NCBI RefSeq assembly: GCF_040049215.1 | Contig: NZ_JBDZDN010000004.1 | Span: 248,001-312,000 of the forward strand | Source of the DNA: Mesorhizobium_K sp040049215 | Lineage (GTDB): Bacteria > Pseudomonadota > Alphaproteobacteria > Rhizobiales > Rhizobiaceae | Reading direction: 5' to 3' | DNA: 64,000 bases | Notes under the pieces: model-generated | What the model was told of the DNA's origin: nothing | What the model saw: only the letters and a program-made list of their open reading frames with translations | The model's database searches: none | In this document: piece by piece, positions 7,823 to 17,003 of the stretch | Layout: every line of letters starts with the position of its first letter | How positions within the stretch are numbered: position 1 is the stretch's first letter | Translations under genes and position numbers: made by a program

Positions 7823-8815
7823 ATGGCCAGCATCATGACCAACGCTGCGGCGTTGACGGCTCTTCAGAGCCTGAATTCAACCAACAAGAATCTCGAGGTC
7901 ACGCAGTCCCGCATTTCGACGGGCTACCGCGTCGCCGAAGCCTCCGACAACGCCGCCTACTGGTCGATCGCCACCACGATGCGCTCGGACCACAAGGCGC
8001 TTTCGACCGTGCAGGATTCGCTCGGCCTCGGCGCCTCCAAGGTCGACACCGCCTACACCGGCATGCAGAAGGCCATCGACACCGTCAACGAGATCAAGGT
8101 CAAGCTCGTCGCCGCCAACGGCGCCAGCGCCGCCGACAAGGAAAAGATCGACGTCGAGATCAAGGCGCTGCAGGGCCAGCTCAAGAGCTACGCCGACGCG
8201 GCGACCTTCTCGGGCGCCAACTGGCTTTCGACCGACACGACGACTGGCCACACCGCCGCCGGCACCTTCAACGACGTCAAGATCGTGGCATCGTTCAACC
8301 GCAACGCGGCCGGTTCGGTCTCGCTCGGCACGATCGACGTCAAGGTGCAGGACATCAAGCTCTATGACGCGGCGGCCGCTGCAACCGGCCTGACGGACGG
8401 CATTCTCGACGCGCATCGCCTCGGCACGACCGGCGCCCGCATCGCTGCCGGCGCAACCGTCGTCGCCGGCACCGACGCCGCCGGCGACACCTACACGGTC
8501 TCGACGCTCTCGGTGGCCGGTTTCTCCGACGCGCAGATCACCAAGCAGCTCGCCGTGGTTGAGTCGGCGCTTAAGGAAATGACGACTGCCGCGACCAACC
8601 TCGGCGCCGCCAAGAGCCGCATCGATCTGCAGAAGACCTTCACCACCAGCCTGATGGACTCCATCGAGCGTGGCGTCGGCCAGCTCGTCGATGCCGACAT
8701 GAACAAGGAATCGACCCGCCTCCAGGCGCTGCAGGTTCAGCAGCAGCTCGGCATCCAGGCGCTGTCGATCGCCAATGGCAACTCGCAGTCGATCCTGTCG
8801 CTCTTCCGCGGCTGA
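7823..8815 (+). CDS. Flagellin 2
   Basis: A filament subunit of 330 residues. The first 90 or so residues differ from flagellin 1 at only a few positions, and the last 70 are almost the same (LQKTFTTSLMDSIERGVGQL, ALSIANGNSQSILSLFRG). The middle (about residues 130-250) is diverged and shorter. This pattern fits a recent tandem duplication or gene conversion. It has its own leader and a strong terminator at 8858. Confidence 0.97.
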   Translation: MASIMTNAAALTALQSLNSTNKNLEVTQSRISTGYRVAEASDNAAYWSIATTMRSDHKALSTVQDSLGLGASKVDTAYTGMQKAIDTVNEIKVKLVAANGASAADKEKIDVEIKALQGQLKSYADAATFSGANWLSTDTTTGHTAAGTFNDVKIVASFNRNAAGSVSLGTIDVKVQDIKLYDAAAAATGLTDGILDAHRLGTTGARIAAGATVVAGTDAAGDTYTVSTLSVAGFSDAQITKQLAVVESALKEMTTAATNLGAAKSRIDLQKTFTTSLMDSIERGVGQLVDADMNKESTRLQALQVQQQLGIQALSIANGNSQSILSLFRG

Positions 8816-8857
8816 TCGAACCGTCTCAGGCAAAATCGCGAAACGGGGACTTCGCAG

Positions 8858-8897
8858 AAACGGGCCGCGCGTCACGCGCGGCCCGTTTCGCATTTTT
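8858..8897 (+). terminator. Strong rho-independent terminator after flagellin 2
   Basis: A perfect 14-bp stem AAACGGGCCGCGCG / CGCGCGGCCCGTTT with a TCA loop (8858-8888), followed by CGCATTTTTC. Confidence 0.9.
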
Positions 8898-9113
8898 CGA
8901 CGGCCATGGATCGCCGACGCCTTCCAGCCGCAAAACAATTCGCACCGACTTCCGCCTATCCCGACCGGCAGGAACCGGGACATCCGCGCGGCGCAACGCG
9001 ATTTCTCCGCGGCGTCGACATCATCAGCCCCCTGTTGAAGGGGGCGACGCTCCTCCGCCGGCACTTTGTGTCAACCAATTCCCCATGCGGGATATGCAAC
9101 CGCTTAATCGGCT

Positions 9114-9191
9114 GTTAACCATGTCAGTGTAGTCATGGTTAACCAATCGCTTATGGCGGGTTGACCATGCGGACAAGCGGCATGATGCCGC
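9114..9191 (+). promoter_or_regulatory. Candidate operators upstream of flagellin 3
   Basis: A perfect inverted repeat GTTAACCATG-N10-CATGGTTAAC (9114-9143) is followed by CTTATGG (9150) and the 15-base palindrome GCGGCATGATGCCGC (9177-9191). The GTTAACCA element and the GGCATGATGCC core also occur upstream of flagellins 1 and 2. The 8-bp leader hairpin of those genes is missing here. A regulator-binding role is inferred. Confidence 0.55.
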
Positions 9192-9271
9192 CGCCGACAT
9201 GACGGCGCCTTCAGGCGATTAGAGCCGGCTCTCGGGAGTCGGGCAGGCTGTTCGAAGAAGGGGTGAGTATC

Positions 9272-10267
9272 GTGTCAAGCATCATGACGAACGCTTCGGC
9301 GATGACGGCGCTTCAGACTCTGAGCGCGACCAACAAGTCGCTCGAGACCACGCAGAACCGCATCTCGACCGGCTACCGGGTTTCCGAGGCAAAGGACAAC
9401 GCCGCCTACTGGTCGATCGCGACCACGATGCGCTCCGACAACAAGGCACTCTCGGTCGTCCAGGACGCGCTCGGTCTCGGCGCCTCCAAGGTCGACACTG
9501 CCTATACGGCCATGAATAAGGTCATGGAACGGGTCGACGAGATCAAGGTCAAGCTCGTCGCCGCCGTCGGCGCCAGCGCCGAGAACAAGGACAAGATCCA
9601 GTCCGAGATCGCAGCCCTGCAGGTGCAGTTGAAGAGCTTCGCCGATTCGGCAAGCTTCTCCGGCACCAACTGGCTTTCAGTCGCTTCGACCGTCGCCGCG
9701 GGCAACCCGGCTGCCGGCACCCATGCCGCCGCCGAGATCGTTTCCTCCTTCAGCCGCGATGCTTCCGGCAACGTCATCCTCTCGAAGATCAACATCAACG
9801 TGCAGGGTATCAAGCTATACGACTCGGCCGCCACCACCGCCGAGACGCGCGGCATCGTCGAGGGGCTTCGGCTCGCCACCACTGGCGTGCGCGAAGACAC
9901 CGCGACGGCCGGCGTCGCCGGCACGGTAGCCGCCACCGACGGTTACTCGGTGTCGACGCTGACCGTCGTCGGCTTCACCGACGCCCAGATCACCCAGATG
10001 ATCACCGTCGCCGACCAGACGCTTTCCGAGATCGCCGACGCCGCCACGCTGCTCGGCGCCGCCAAGAAGCAGATCGACCTGCAGAAGGAGTTCACCACCA
10101 GCCTGATGGACTCGATCGAGCGCGGCGTCGGCCAACTCGTCGACGCGGACATGAACAAGGAATCGACACGGCTGCAGGCCCTTCAGGTGCAACAGCAGCT
10201 CGGCATCCAGTCGCTCCAGATTGCCAACAGCAACGCCCAGCGCGTGCTCGCGCTGTTCCAGAACTAA
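9272..10267 (+). CDS. Flagellin 3
   Basis: A filament subunit of 331 residues from GTG 9272. This start aligns MSSIMTNAS with MASIMTNAS of the other two flagellins and has GAAGAAGGGG upstream; an in-frame GTG at 9263 would add three residues. D0/D1 ends are conserved (STGYRVSEAKDNAAYWSIAT; LMDSIERGVGQLVDADMNK), but the C-terminus ends NAQRVLALFQN rather than LSLFRG. It is more diverged than flagellins 1 and 2 are from each other, so it may have a distinct place in the filament. Confidence 0.96.
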   Translation: MSSIMTNASAMTALQTLSATNKSLETTQNRISTGYRVSEAKDNAAYWSIATTMRSDNKALSVVQDALGLGASKVDTAYTAMNKVMERVDEIKVKLVAAVGASAENKDKIQSEIAALQVQLKSFADSASFSGTNWLSVASTVAAGNPAAGTHAAAEIVSSFSRDASGNVILSKININVQGIKLYDSAATTAETRGIVEGLRLATTGVREDTATAGVAGTVAATDGYSVSTLTVVGFTDAQITQMITVADQTLSEIADAATLLGAAKKQIDLQKEFTTSLMDSIERGVGQLVDADMNKESTRLQALQVQQQLGIQSLQIANSNAQRVLALFQN

Positions 10268-10625
10268 GGCAATTCAAGGAAAATCGGGACCCGGTTTTCC
10301 GTCCGGAATTACGACCAAACAAGAAATTGGGCCCCGGATCGAGACCAGATCGGGCCTCCTGGTTTAAGCCTCCGGCCATTCGTCACACCGGTAAGCTTGA
10401 GAAGAGCCCGGTTCGCTTCCCGAGAGGGCAGCGGACCGGGCTCTAGCCATTTGTAAGAACAAGATTTTTTGGCGATTTCGGTGTGCTTTTTTTGTCCGGA
10501 ATCGAGCCCGATTTCATCCTCGCACAAGCTTCGCGACATAGGCTCGGTTGGTCGAAGCATCGGGCCGGAACGGCGTAGCGGTTCTCGGTCGATCCTATGC
10601 TGAAGTAAAGCGGGAGCAGAAGTCG
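10268..10625 (+). other. 358-base gap between flagellin 3 and fliF with three hairpins
   Basis: The gap contains a terminator-like hairpin right after flagellin 3 (10280-10298, AAAATCGGG/CCCGGTTTT with one T:G pair), a second imperfect hairpin (10330-10356, GGCCC..GATC / GATCGGGCC) and a long stem at 10403-10444. No gene is supported. The fliF promoter should lie in the last 180 bases, but I cannot place it. Confidence 0.55.
10403..10444 (+). terminator. Long hairpin, probable terminator before fliF
   Basis: The arms AGAGCCCGGTTCGCT and AGCGGACCGGGCTCT pair over 15 positions with a single G:U, closing on an inner CCC-GAGA-GGG. A run of six T residues lies about 20 bases further on, which is rather far for a classical terminator. 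Confidence 0.5.
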
Positions 10626-12257
10626 GTGCCCGAGCAGTTAAACGCCGTCGTTCAAAACCTGAGGGACTTCGGCCCCCGCCGTCTCGCACTGATGGGCGGC
10701 GTCACCGCCCTGGTGCTTGCCGTCATCGCCGTCGCCTCGATCTATCTCAACCGCCCCGCCTACGAGACGCTTTACGTCGGCCTCGAGCGGTCGGACGTAA
10801 ACCAGATCGGCCTGGTCCTCGGCGAGGCCGGCATCGGCTTCGACGTCGCCTCCGACGGAACCACCGTGCTCGTGCCGGCCGGCACGACCGCGCAGGCACG
10901 CATGCTGCTCGCCGAAAAGGGCCTGCCGACCAGCGCCAATGCCGGCTACGAACTCTTCGACAATGTCGGCTCGCTGGGCCTGACCTCATTCATGCAGCAG
11001 ATTACCCGCGTGCGCGCGCTGGAGGGCGAGATCGCGCGTACCATCCAGTCGATATCCGGCATCCGCGCCGCGCGCGTGCACATCGTCATGTCGGAGCGCG
11101 CCAATTTCCGCCGCGACGAGCAGAAGCCGTCGGCATCCGTCGTCATCCGCTCGTCCGAGATGGATGCCGCGCGCAGCGCCTCCTCGATCCGCTATCTCGT
11201 CGCCGCGGCGGTGCCAGGCCTCAACGCGGAGGACGTCACCGTGCTCGATTCCTCCGGCACGCTGCTTGCCGCCGGCGACGATCCCAACAACACCAGCGTC
11301 AGCCGTTCGCTTGGCGTCGAGCGCACCGTCGAGACGCAGATCGAGGACAACATCCGCCGCGCGCTCGCTCCCTACCTCGGCCCAGACAATTTCCGTGCCA
11401 GCGTGAAGGCCGAGGTCAACACCGACACGCGCCAGACCGAGGAAACCATTTTCGATCCTGAATCCCGTGTCGAGCGTTCCGTCCAGATCGTCCGCGCCAA
11501 CGAGAACAACAGCCGCAAGCAGGCCGGCACGGCGGCGAGCGTCGAGCAGAACCTACCCGAAGCGGAGATCACCTCGACCGAGGGACCGCAGTCCTCCGAG
11601 CAGAGCGAGCGCAAGGAAGAGACCACCAACTACGAGATGAATTCCAAGCGCATCGCCACCGTCAGTAACGGCTATTCGGTGACCAAGATGTCGATCGCGG
11701 TCGTTGTCAGCCAGCAGCGGCTGACCGCGATCCTCGGCGCCGATGCGACGCCTGAAAAGATCGCCGGTCGCGTCGCCGAGATCCAGAAGCTCGTCTCGTC
11801 CGCGACGGGCTTGAACGAAGCGCGCGGCGACGTCATCAGCGTTTCGGCTGTGGAGTTTGTCGACGGGCTCGACGGCGAAGCAATCGAGATGCCGGGCGTC
11901 TTCGCCTCGGTTGGCAAGCACGTCGGCACGATGATCAACGCCGCCGCCTTCATCGTCGTTGTCTTCCTGGTCGCATTCTTCGGGCTAAGGCCCATGGTCG
12001 CGGCCCTCGGCAGGCCGGCGGCGCCTGCCGCCCCGGCCGCGCCAAGTTTCGAGGACGTCCAGCGCTCCTTGCCGAGCCCTGGCGCCGAGGCCCAGGCCGC
12101 GCTCCCCGGCACGCGTCCCGCACCGACGCCGCTTGACGAACTGCGTCAGAAGATCCGCCCCGCCCCGCAGGACAGGCTCGCCCGCATGGTCGACCTGAAT
12201 GAAGAGCGCACCGCTCACATCCTGCGCAAATGGGCGCATCAGGAAGCAGCGGCGTGA
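10626..12257 (+). CDS. fliF: Flagellar MS-ring protein FliF
   Basis: FliF forms the MS ring in the inner membrane. GTG 10626, with GGGAG nine bases upstream, gives 543 residues beginning MPEQLNAVVQNLRDFGPRRL; the frame is open further upstream from TTG 10548, but those residues look unlike FliF. A first membrane helix (LALMGGVTALVLAVIAVASI), the YscJ/FliF domain (YETLYVGLERSDVNQIGLVL) and a second helix near residue 440 (AAAFIVVVFLVAFFGLRPMV) are visible. In Sinorhizobium fliF starts the cluster; here it follows the flagellins. Confidence 0.95.
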   Translation: MPEQLNAVVQNLRDFGPRRLALMGGVTALVLAVIAVASIYLNRPAYETLYVGLERSDVNQIGLVLGEAGIGFDVASDGTTVLVPAGTTAQARMLLAEKGLPTSANAGYELFDNVGSLGLTSFMQQITRVRALEGEIARTIQSISGIRAARVHIVMSERANFRRDEQKPSASVVIRSSEMDAARSASSIRYLVAAAVPGLNAEDVTVLDSSGTLLAAGDDPNNTSVSRSLGVERTVETQIEDNIRRALAPYLGPDNFRASVKAEVNTDTRQTEETIFDPESRVERSVQIVRANENNSRKQAGTAASVEQNLPEAEITSTEGPQSSEQSERKEETTNYEMNSKRIATVSNGYSVTKMSIAVVVSQQRLTAILGADATPEKIAGRVAEIQKLVSSATGLNEARGDVISVSAVEFVDGLDGEAIEMPGVFASVGKHVGTMINAAAFIVVVFLVAFFGLRPMVAALGRPAAPAAPAAPSFEDVQRSLPSPGAEAQAALPGTRPAPTPLDELRQKIRPAPQDRLARMVDLNEERTAHILRKWAHQEAAA

Positions 12258-12871
12258 TGGCGCCTGCCCTTTTCGATGTCCTGAAGGATTTCGCAACGCG
12301 GCCCCAATCGGCCGCTGCGAGCGTTTCGGCATCGCCGCACGTCGCGGCTGGCCCTCCGCTACCGGCCATGCAAGCCCTTGTCGGCGTCGAGGTCGCCAGA
12401 GCCGAGGCCGCGCTCGAGAAACGTCTTGCGCTCGCGCACGAAGCTGAACTGGAGGCGCTGCGCCAGGAACACGCCGCCCGGATCGACGAGGTGCTCCGCG
12501 CCATCGGCGAAACGGCCGGCGAGACCATCGCGCTGCGGCTGGGCGAAATGGAGGAACGCCTCGGCCGTCAGACTGCGACGACCGCCGCCCGCATCCTTGG
12601 CGCGTTCCTGAGCGACGAGTTGCAGAAGCGATCGATGGAGAGCCTGGCGCAGTCGATCCGCGCCGCGGTCGAGGAGCGCGAGACCTTCCGCATCGATATA
12701 CGCGGACCCCAGTCGCTCTACGAGGCGCTGCAGGCAGCGCTCGGCGACCAGGCCGGCAATTTCGGCTTCGTCGAGGCGCCCGGCTTCGACCTCTCCGTCA
12801 CCATCGACGGCAATCTGTTTGAAACGCGGCTGTCCGAATGGTCGGCGGTCCTGTCGGAAATCCTCGAATGA
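12257..12871 (+). CDS. FliH-like flagellar export ATPase regulator
   Basis: FliH-type proteins link the export ATPase FliI to the C ring. This 204-residue protein has a long Glu/Ala/Arg-rich helix (about 50-110: RAEAALEKRLALAHEAELEA), the usual FliH central coiled coil, and an alpha/beta C-terminus. Sequence identity is not obvious, so the call rests on layout and on its place between fliF and motB. ATG 12257 overlaps the fliF stop by one base (TGATG; GTG 12254 is also possible), and the stop overlaps motB (ATGA). Confidence 0.6.
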   Translation: MAPALFDVLKDFATRPQSAAASVSASPHVAAGPPLPAMQALVGVEVARAEAALEKRLALAHEAELEALRQEHAARIDEVLRAIGETAGETIALRLGEMEERLGRQTATTAARILGAFLSDELQKRSMESLAQSIRAAVEERETFRIDIRGPQSLYEALQAALGDQAGNFGFVEAPGFDLSVTIDGNLFETRLSEWSAVLSEILE

Positions 12872-14100
12872 GTGCTGCAGCGGTGGGCGAAGAGCCCCGG
12901 CAAGAGATCATCATCGTCCGGCGCAGCTACGATCAGGACGAGGGCCATCACGGCGGCGTCTGGAAGATCGCCTTCGCCGATTTCATGACCGCCATGATGT
13001 GTTTCTTCCTCGTCATGTGGCTGATCAACGCCGCCAATGAGCAGACGAAAGCGGCCGTCGCCAGCTATTTCAACCCGGTCAAGCTCATCGACCGCAACTC
13101 GTCGAAGAAGGGGCTGGAGGATCTCGGCGACGGTCCGAGTTCCGCCGGCATAGCCGCTGAGAACCCGGTGTCCCCCGATGCCAAGGCCGGCGAGGACGGA
13201 AGCGGCGATGCCAACGAAAAGTCCAGGCAGGATGTCAGCGAGGAAAACCGCAGCGAGACCCACTCGGACGAGCATCTTTTCGCCAACCCTTACGCCGTTC
13301 TCTCGGAGATCGCCGAGGAGACGGGCTTGCTGCAGAACATCAGCACGAGGGGAGACGGCGGCATCCAGACCTCCGGACCGTCGACCGGCGCACATGGCGG
13401 CGAGGCTTACCGCGATCCCTTCGCTCCCGATTTCTGGTCGCAGCAGGTGTCTGGCGGCGAGACGGCCGAAGGCGTGAAACCAACCGACGCCGGCCTGCCG
13501 GCGAGCGTCGACAAGCCATCCCCGTCGAACGCCCAGGCTTCCACAGACGCGGCTCCCCAGGAGCCGCTCGCCACGGTAGAACCAAGGATCGCCGAAACAC
13601 CCAAGGCTGAACCTGTCGAGGGCGAGCCGAGCGCCGCCGCCGTGAAGGCAGCCGACGCGATCCGTGGCGAGCTCGCCGAGGCGCTGGGGCCTGCCAGCAA
13701 GCTCGCCGAAGGCCTGACCGTGGTTGCGGGTGAGGACGGCGTCACCATCTCGGTCACCGACCAGTTCGACTTCGGCATGTTCGAGGTGGGCTCGGCCGTG
13801 CCGCGCCGCGACCTGGTGCTGGCTATGGAGAAGATCGGCAAGATCCTCGCCGGGCAGAAGGGCACGCTCACCATCGAGGGCCACACTGACGCCCGTCCGT
13901 TCCGAAACGAGACCTATGATAATTGGCGGCTTTCCACCGCGCGTGCGCATTCGGCCTATTACATGCTGGTGCGCGGCGGGCTCGACGAAAACCGTATCAC
14001 GACTGTCGCCGGCCACGCCGCGCGCAGGCTCAGGAACACGGCCGATCCGCTCGCGGCTTCCAACCGGCGGATCGAGATCCTGCTGGACGTCGGCGGATGA
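12868..14100 (+). CDS. motB: Flagellar stator protein MotB
   Basis: MotB is the peptidoglycan-anchored stator subunit. The 410-residue protein has its membrane helix at 33-55 (VWKIAFADFMTAMMCFFLVM) with Asp38 in the position of the proton-binding residue. A long acidic, low-complexity periplasmic region of about 200 residues precedes the OmpA-like domain (LTIEGHTDARPF, NWRLSTARAHSAYYMLV, SNRRIEILLDVGG). It is about 100 residues longer than E. coli MotB, as in other rhizobia that use MotC. ATG 12868 overlaps the upstream stop. Confidence 0.96.
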   Translation: MSAAAVGEEPRQEIIIVRRSYDQDEGHHGGVWKIAFADFMTAMMCFFLVMWLINAANEQTKAAVASYFNPVKLIDRNSSKKGLEDLGDGPSSAGIAAENPVSPDAKAGEDGSGDANEKSRQDVSEENRSETHSDEHLFANPYAVLSEIAEETGLLQNISTRGDGGIQTSGPSTGAHGGEAYRDPFAPDFWSQQVSGGETAEGVKPTDAGLPASVDKPSPSNAQASTDAAPQEPLATVEPRIAETPKAEPVEGEPSAAAVKAADAIRGELAEALGPASKLAEGLTVVAGEDGVTISVTDQFDFGMFEVGSAVPRRDLVLAMEKIGKILAGQKGTLTIEGHTDARPFRNETYDNWRLSTARAHSAYYMLVRGGLDENRITTVAGHAARRLRNTADPLAASNRRIEILLDVGG

Positions 14101-15407
14101 TCGGGCTGCGATCCGGTATCGCCGGCCTCATGGCGTTCGGCGCGGCGCTTCCCGCCGCCGCCGGAGACGAGCCGTCAGGACTCGAGCCATACCAGATCGT
14201 GCGCTCGCTCGAACTCGTTCAGGACCGCCTGGCTGGCGGCGACCACGCCGCGCAGCCGATGCAGCGCAAGCTGCTCGAAATGATCGACTCCCGCTTCGCC
14301 ACCAGGGAGGGTTCGCAGTTCGAGAACGAGCTCAACCGGCGCGCGCTTCTCGTCTATGCCATGAGCGGCGGCAATCCGGTGACTGTCGAGGCCGCTCTCG
14401 CCCACCTCGGCAGGGACGACCCTAATCGCAAACTCGGCGAGAGCATCCTGTTCTACGTCAACGGAAAGCCGGACAAAGCGCTCGACGCTTTCGCCTCCGT
14501 CGACCCCACGGCGTACACGCAAGACATCGCCATGTATCTTGCCCTGGTCAAGGGTTCGATGCTGTCCAAGGCCGAACCGAAAGAAGCGCTCGCGCTGCTC
14601 GACCGCGCACGACTGCTCGCCCCCGGCACGCTGGTCGAGGAGGCCGCACTTCGCCGTTCGATGGCGGTGGCGACCACGCTCGGCGACGCCGTTCGTTTCG
14701 TGCGCCTGTCCGAGCAATATGTCCGCACCTATCTCCGTTCGCCCTATGCCGCGCAGTTCGCCGATGCTTTTGTCGCGGGAGTAGTCGCGCTCCACGAGAA
14801 CGTCGACCGCAAGGCGGTGATCGACATTGCAGCCCTGATGGAGCCGGAACAGGAGAAGGTGATCTACCTCCGGATAGCCCGCCGCGCCGCCATCGACGGG
14901 CTGATCGAGCTCGCCGCCTTTGCCGCATCCCGCGCCGAAGGGCTGGAGGACGATCCCCGGGCGGACCTTTACGCCGGCCTGTCCTCGGTAACCTCCGGCG
15001 CCGCCGAGGATGTGCTCGGCAAGCTTTCGCGGATCGACCGCGACCGGCTGTCCGAAAACGATCGGCAGCTTCTCGACGCCGCGCGCGCCATCGCAACCGG
15101 AATGACCGCTGCTCCGTCCGAACCGAATACTGTCGAGGCGCAGCCCGGGCGGGCAGAGGTTCGAGTTGTCGGCCCAGAACCTGCGATCACGGAGGAGATG
15201 ACCGACAGAGCTGCTGGCCGACAGGAGCCCACGCCGCACCCCGCGGAGCCAGACACCACGCCTGTCGCGGCCATTCCAATCGCGGTCACAAGCCGGAGCG
15301 GCGATGCCGGCATCGACGCCGCAGTTGATCGGGCCGAGGCGATGGTTGCCGCAACGCGCGCGAAGCTCGCGGACATAGATAAATTGATTGGAGCAATGCC
15401 CGAATGA
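14097..15407 (+). CDS. motC: Periplasmic motility protein MotC
   Basis: MotC is a periplasmic protein that in Sinorhizobium works with MotB and controls flagellar rotation speed. The 436-residue protein begins with a signal peptide (SGIAGLMAFGAALPAAAGDE). A mostly helical body follows (for example ALLVYAMSGGNPVTVEAALA and TPR-like LALLDRARLLAPGTLVEEAA) and then a Pro/Glu-rich tail. ATG 14097 overlaps the motB stop (ATGA) and the gene's own stop overlaps fliK. The name rests on the motB-motC-fliK order and the fold. Confidence 0.9.
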   Translation: MIGLRSGIAGLMAFGAALPAAAGDEPSGLEPYQIVRSLELVQDRLAGGDHAAQPMQRKLLEMIDSRFATREGSQFENELNRRALLVYAMSGGNPVTVEAALAHLGRDDPNRKLGESILFYVNGKPDKALDAFASVDPTAYTQDIAMYLALVKGSMLSKAEPKEALALLDRARLLAPGTLVEEAALRRSMAVATTLGDAVRFVRLSEQYVRTYLRSPYAAQFADAFVAGVVALHENVDRKAVIDIAALMEPEQEKVIYLRIARRAAIDGLIELAAFAASRAEGLEDDPRADLYAGLSSVTSGAAEDVLGKLSRIDRDRLSENDRQLLDAARAIATGMTAAPSEPNTVEAQPGRAEVRVVGPEPAITEEMTDRAAGRQEPTPHPAEPDTTPVAAIPIAVTSRSGDAGIDAAVDRAEAMVAATRAKLADIDKLIGAMPE

Positions 15408-16732
15408 CGAGCGGTGTGAAGCTGGCGTTGCCGCAGGTGCTGGCGCCGAAGGCCGGCGTCGAGGGCAGGTCCCTTCGCAACCTTGCGCCGCACGGCGATT
15501 TTGCCGACACGCTCGCCGCCGGCAAAGTGGCCACGCAACCCAAGGCGGTGCAGTCCAAGGACGACCAGCAGGACGCCGTCCCGCCTGGCGCATGGCCACG
15601 GCTGACTGCGAAGCTCGGCACGGCGATCGACCGCATGCAGGGCTCGAGGCTTGCCATCGAGCCGGCCGATCCCGACGTGCAGCACGCCGCGGAACAATCC
15701 GCCGATGACGTCGGCATTGCCGTAGAGGACGTGCCGGAGACGGCCGGTCCACCCGCCGAGCAGGCCTCTGGACAGGCCCTCGATACGGTCCAGGCCATCA
15801 TGTCCTATTCTCAAGCGGCACCCGTCCCCGTCAGGCGGGTCGACGCCAGGAACCCGGATGCCATGACGGCTGCTTCGGACGGGAGGGATATGCGTGTCGC
15901 TCCCGGTGTACCAGGTGAGGACGGTCACGCGATTGCGCGCGCGGACGGCAGCATCGAGGAAAGCGCCGCGGCTGGCGGCCGAAACGCTCCACACTCTCCG
16001 GCCTCACCCTGGACTGAGCCCGCGGTGCAGGGCGCAGCTGATGCCGCGGACAAGCCCCCACGTGTGGGTCTCACAAGCGGAGCCGCAGCCGCGGTCGACG
16101 TTGCCGTGGAAAGCGACAGGAACAGCTCCGAGGGTGTCGGCGATGCCGCAAAGCCGGCTCCGCGCCCGATAATTCTTTCGCAGCAGAACATCCCCGCGCC
16201 GATGCCTTCCACAAGTATCTTACTGGCCGAATCCATCGCCGCGAGCGATCTGCTGCCGCCGGTCAATGCGCTCGCGCGCGACGCGATTCATGCTTCCGCG
16301 ACGCATGTTTCCGCCCAGTCGCTCAAGATTCAGTTGCACCCCGCCGAACTTGGCATGGTGACCGCCACGTTGCGCTTTGCCGGAGAGCAACTCTCGATTG
16401 AACTCCAGGTCGAAAATCAGGAGGCTCATCGTCGGCTGTCCAGCGACAGCGAGACGATCGTCAAATCGCTGCGCGACCTCGGCTACGACATCGAGCGCGT
16501 GACCATATCACAACCCACGATTGGATCATCTTCTGGTACCCGGGCCGATGGCAATTCAGGGGTGCCCTCGCCGCAGGGGCGCGCTCCCGACCAGTTCGGC
16601 TCCGGCGCGGCGAATGGCGGCGGCGCGGGGGCGGGCGGAAGACAGTCGGAACAAGGCGAAAATCCAGGGCATAGCGCCCAGAAGGGCCCCTTGCCGGGGA
16701 AAGAGGCCGAAGGCAGCGGCCTGTACATCTGA
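15404..16732 (+). CDS. fliK: Flagellar hook-length control protein FliK (MotD)
   Basis: FliK measures hook length and switches export specificity. The 442-residue protein has a long Ala/Pro/Asp-rich N-terminal region and a compact C-terminal FliK domain (about 295-375) with SLKIQLHPAELGMVTATLRF and SIELQVENQEAHRRLSSDSE, then a Gly/Gln-rich tail. In Sinorhizobium this gene was first called motD. It overlaps motC by ATGA. About 270 bases separate it from rem. Confidence 0.92.
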   Translation: MTSGVKLALPQVLAPKAGVEGRSLRNLAPHGDFADTLAAGKVATQPKAVQSKDDQQDAVPPGAWPRLTAKLGTAIDRMQGSRLAIEPADPDVQHAAEQSADDVGIAVEDVPETAGPPAEQASGQALDTVQAIMSYSQAAPVPVRRVDARNPDAMTAASDGRDMRVAPGVPGEDGHAIARADGSIEESAAAGGRNAPHSPASPWTEPAVQGAADAADKPPRVGLTSGAAAAVDVAVESDRNSSEGVGDAAKPAPRPIILSQQNIPAPMPSTSILLAESIAASDLLPPVNALARDAIHASATHVSAQSLKIQLHPAELGMVTATLRFAGEQLSIELQVENQEAHRRLSSDSETIVKSLRDLGYDIERVTISQPTIGSSSGTRADGNSGVPSPQGRAPDQFGSGAANGGGAGAGGRQSEQGENPGHSAQKGPLPGKEAEGSGLYI

Positions 16733-16902
16733 CCCCGCTTCCGCCCAAACTCCCGCACCGGGACGCGCGTCGAGTTAAGCAACCTGAAGCTGTCATTTAC
16801 TGAAGCTGCGCCGAACCCCGTGCCGACCCGCGGCGGCCGTCGTCGATGGCCTCCGTACGACCCGAAATTAGCGACCGGTTATGCAACCTGCGATTATTTC
16901 GA

Positions 16903-16920
16903 CCCCCAAAAAAATGGGGG
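16903..16920 (+). other. Hairpin between fliK and rem
   Basis: Five C residues and five G residues flank an A-rich 8-base loop. It lies about 80 bases before rem and could be a weak terminator or part of the rem leader; I cannot decide which. Confidence 0.35.
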
Positions 16921-17003
16921 CAAGAAATGACGGTTAGGCAGGATTCGCGACAAACGGTACGCCTTTGGCATCAGAGAAAAATTCTGATTCGGAGGGCGGG
17001 CCG

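Larger units (their letters stand above)
8816..9271 (+). other. 456-base gap between flagellins 2 and 3
   Basis: No convincing gene lies here. The gap holds the flagellin 2 terminator (8858-8897) and, from about 9100, the flagellin 3 control region. Between 8900 and 9100 I see nothing I can name; short open frames there have no recognisable features. Confidence 0.6.

Noticed and set aside
10548..10625. TTG 10548 as the fliF start
   Set aside because: The 26 added residues do not look like FliF; GTG 10626 has GGGAG at the right distance.
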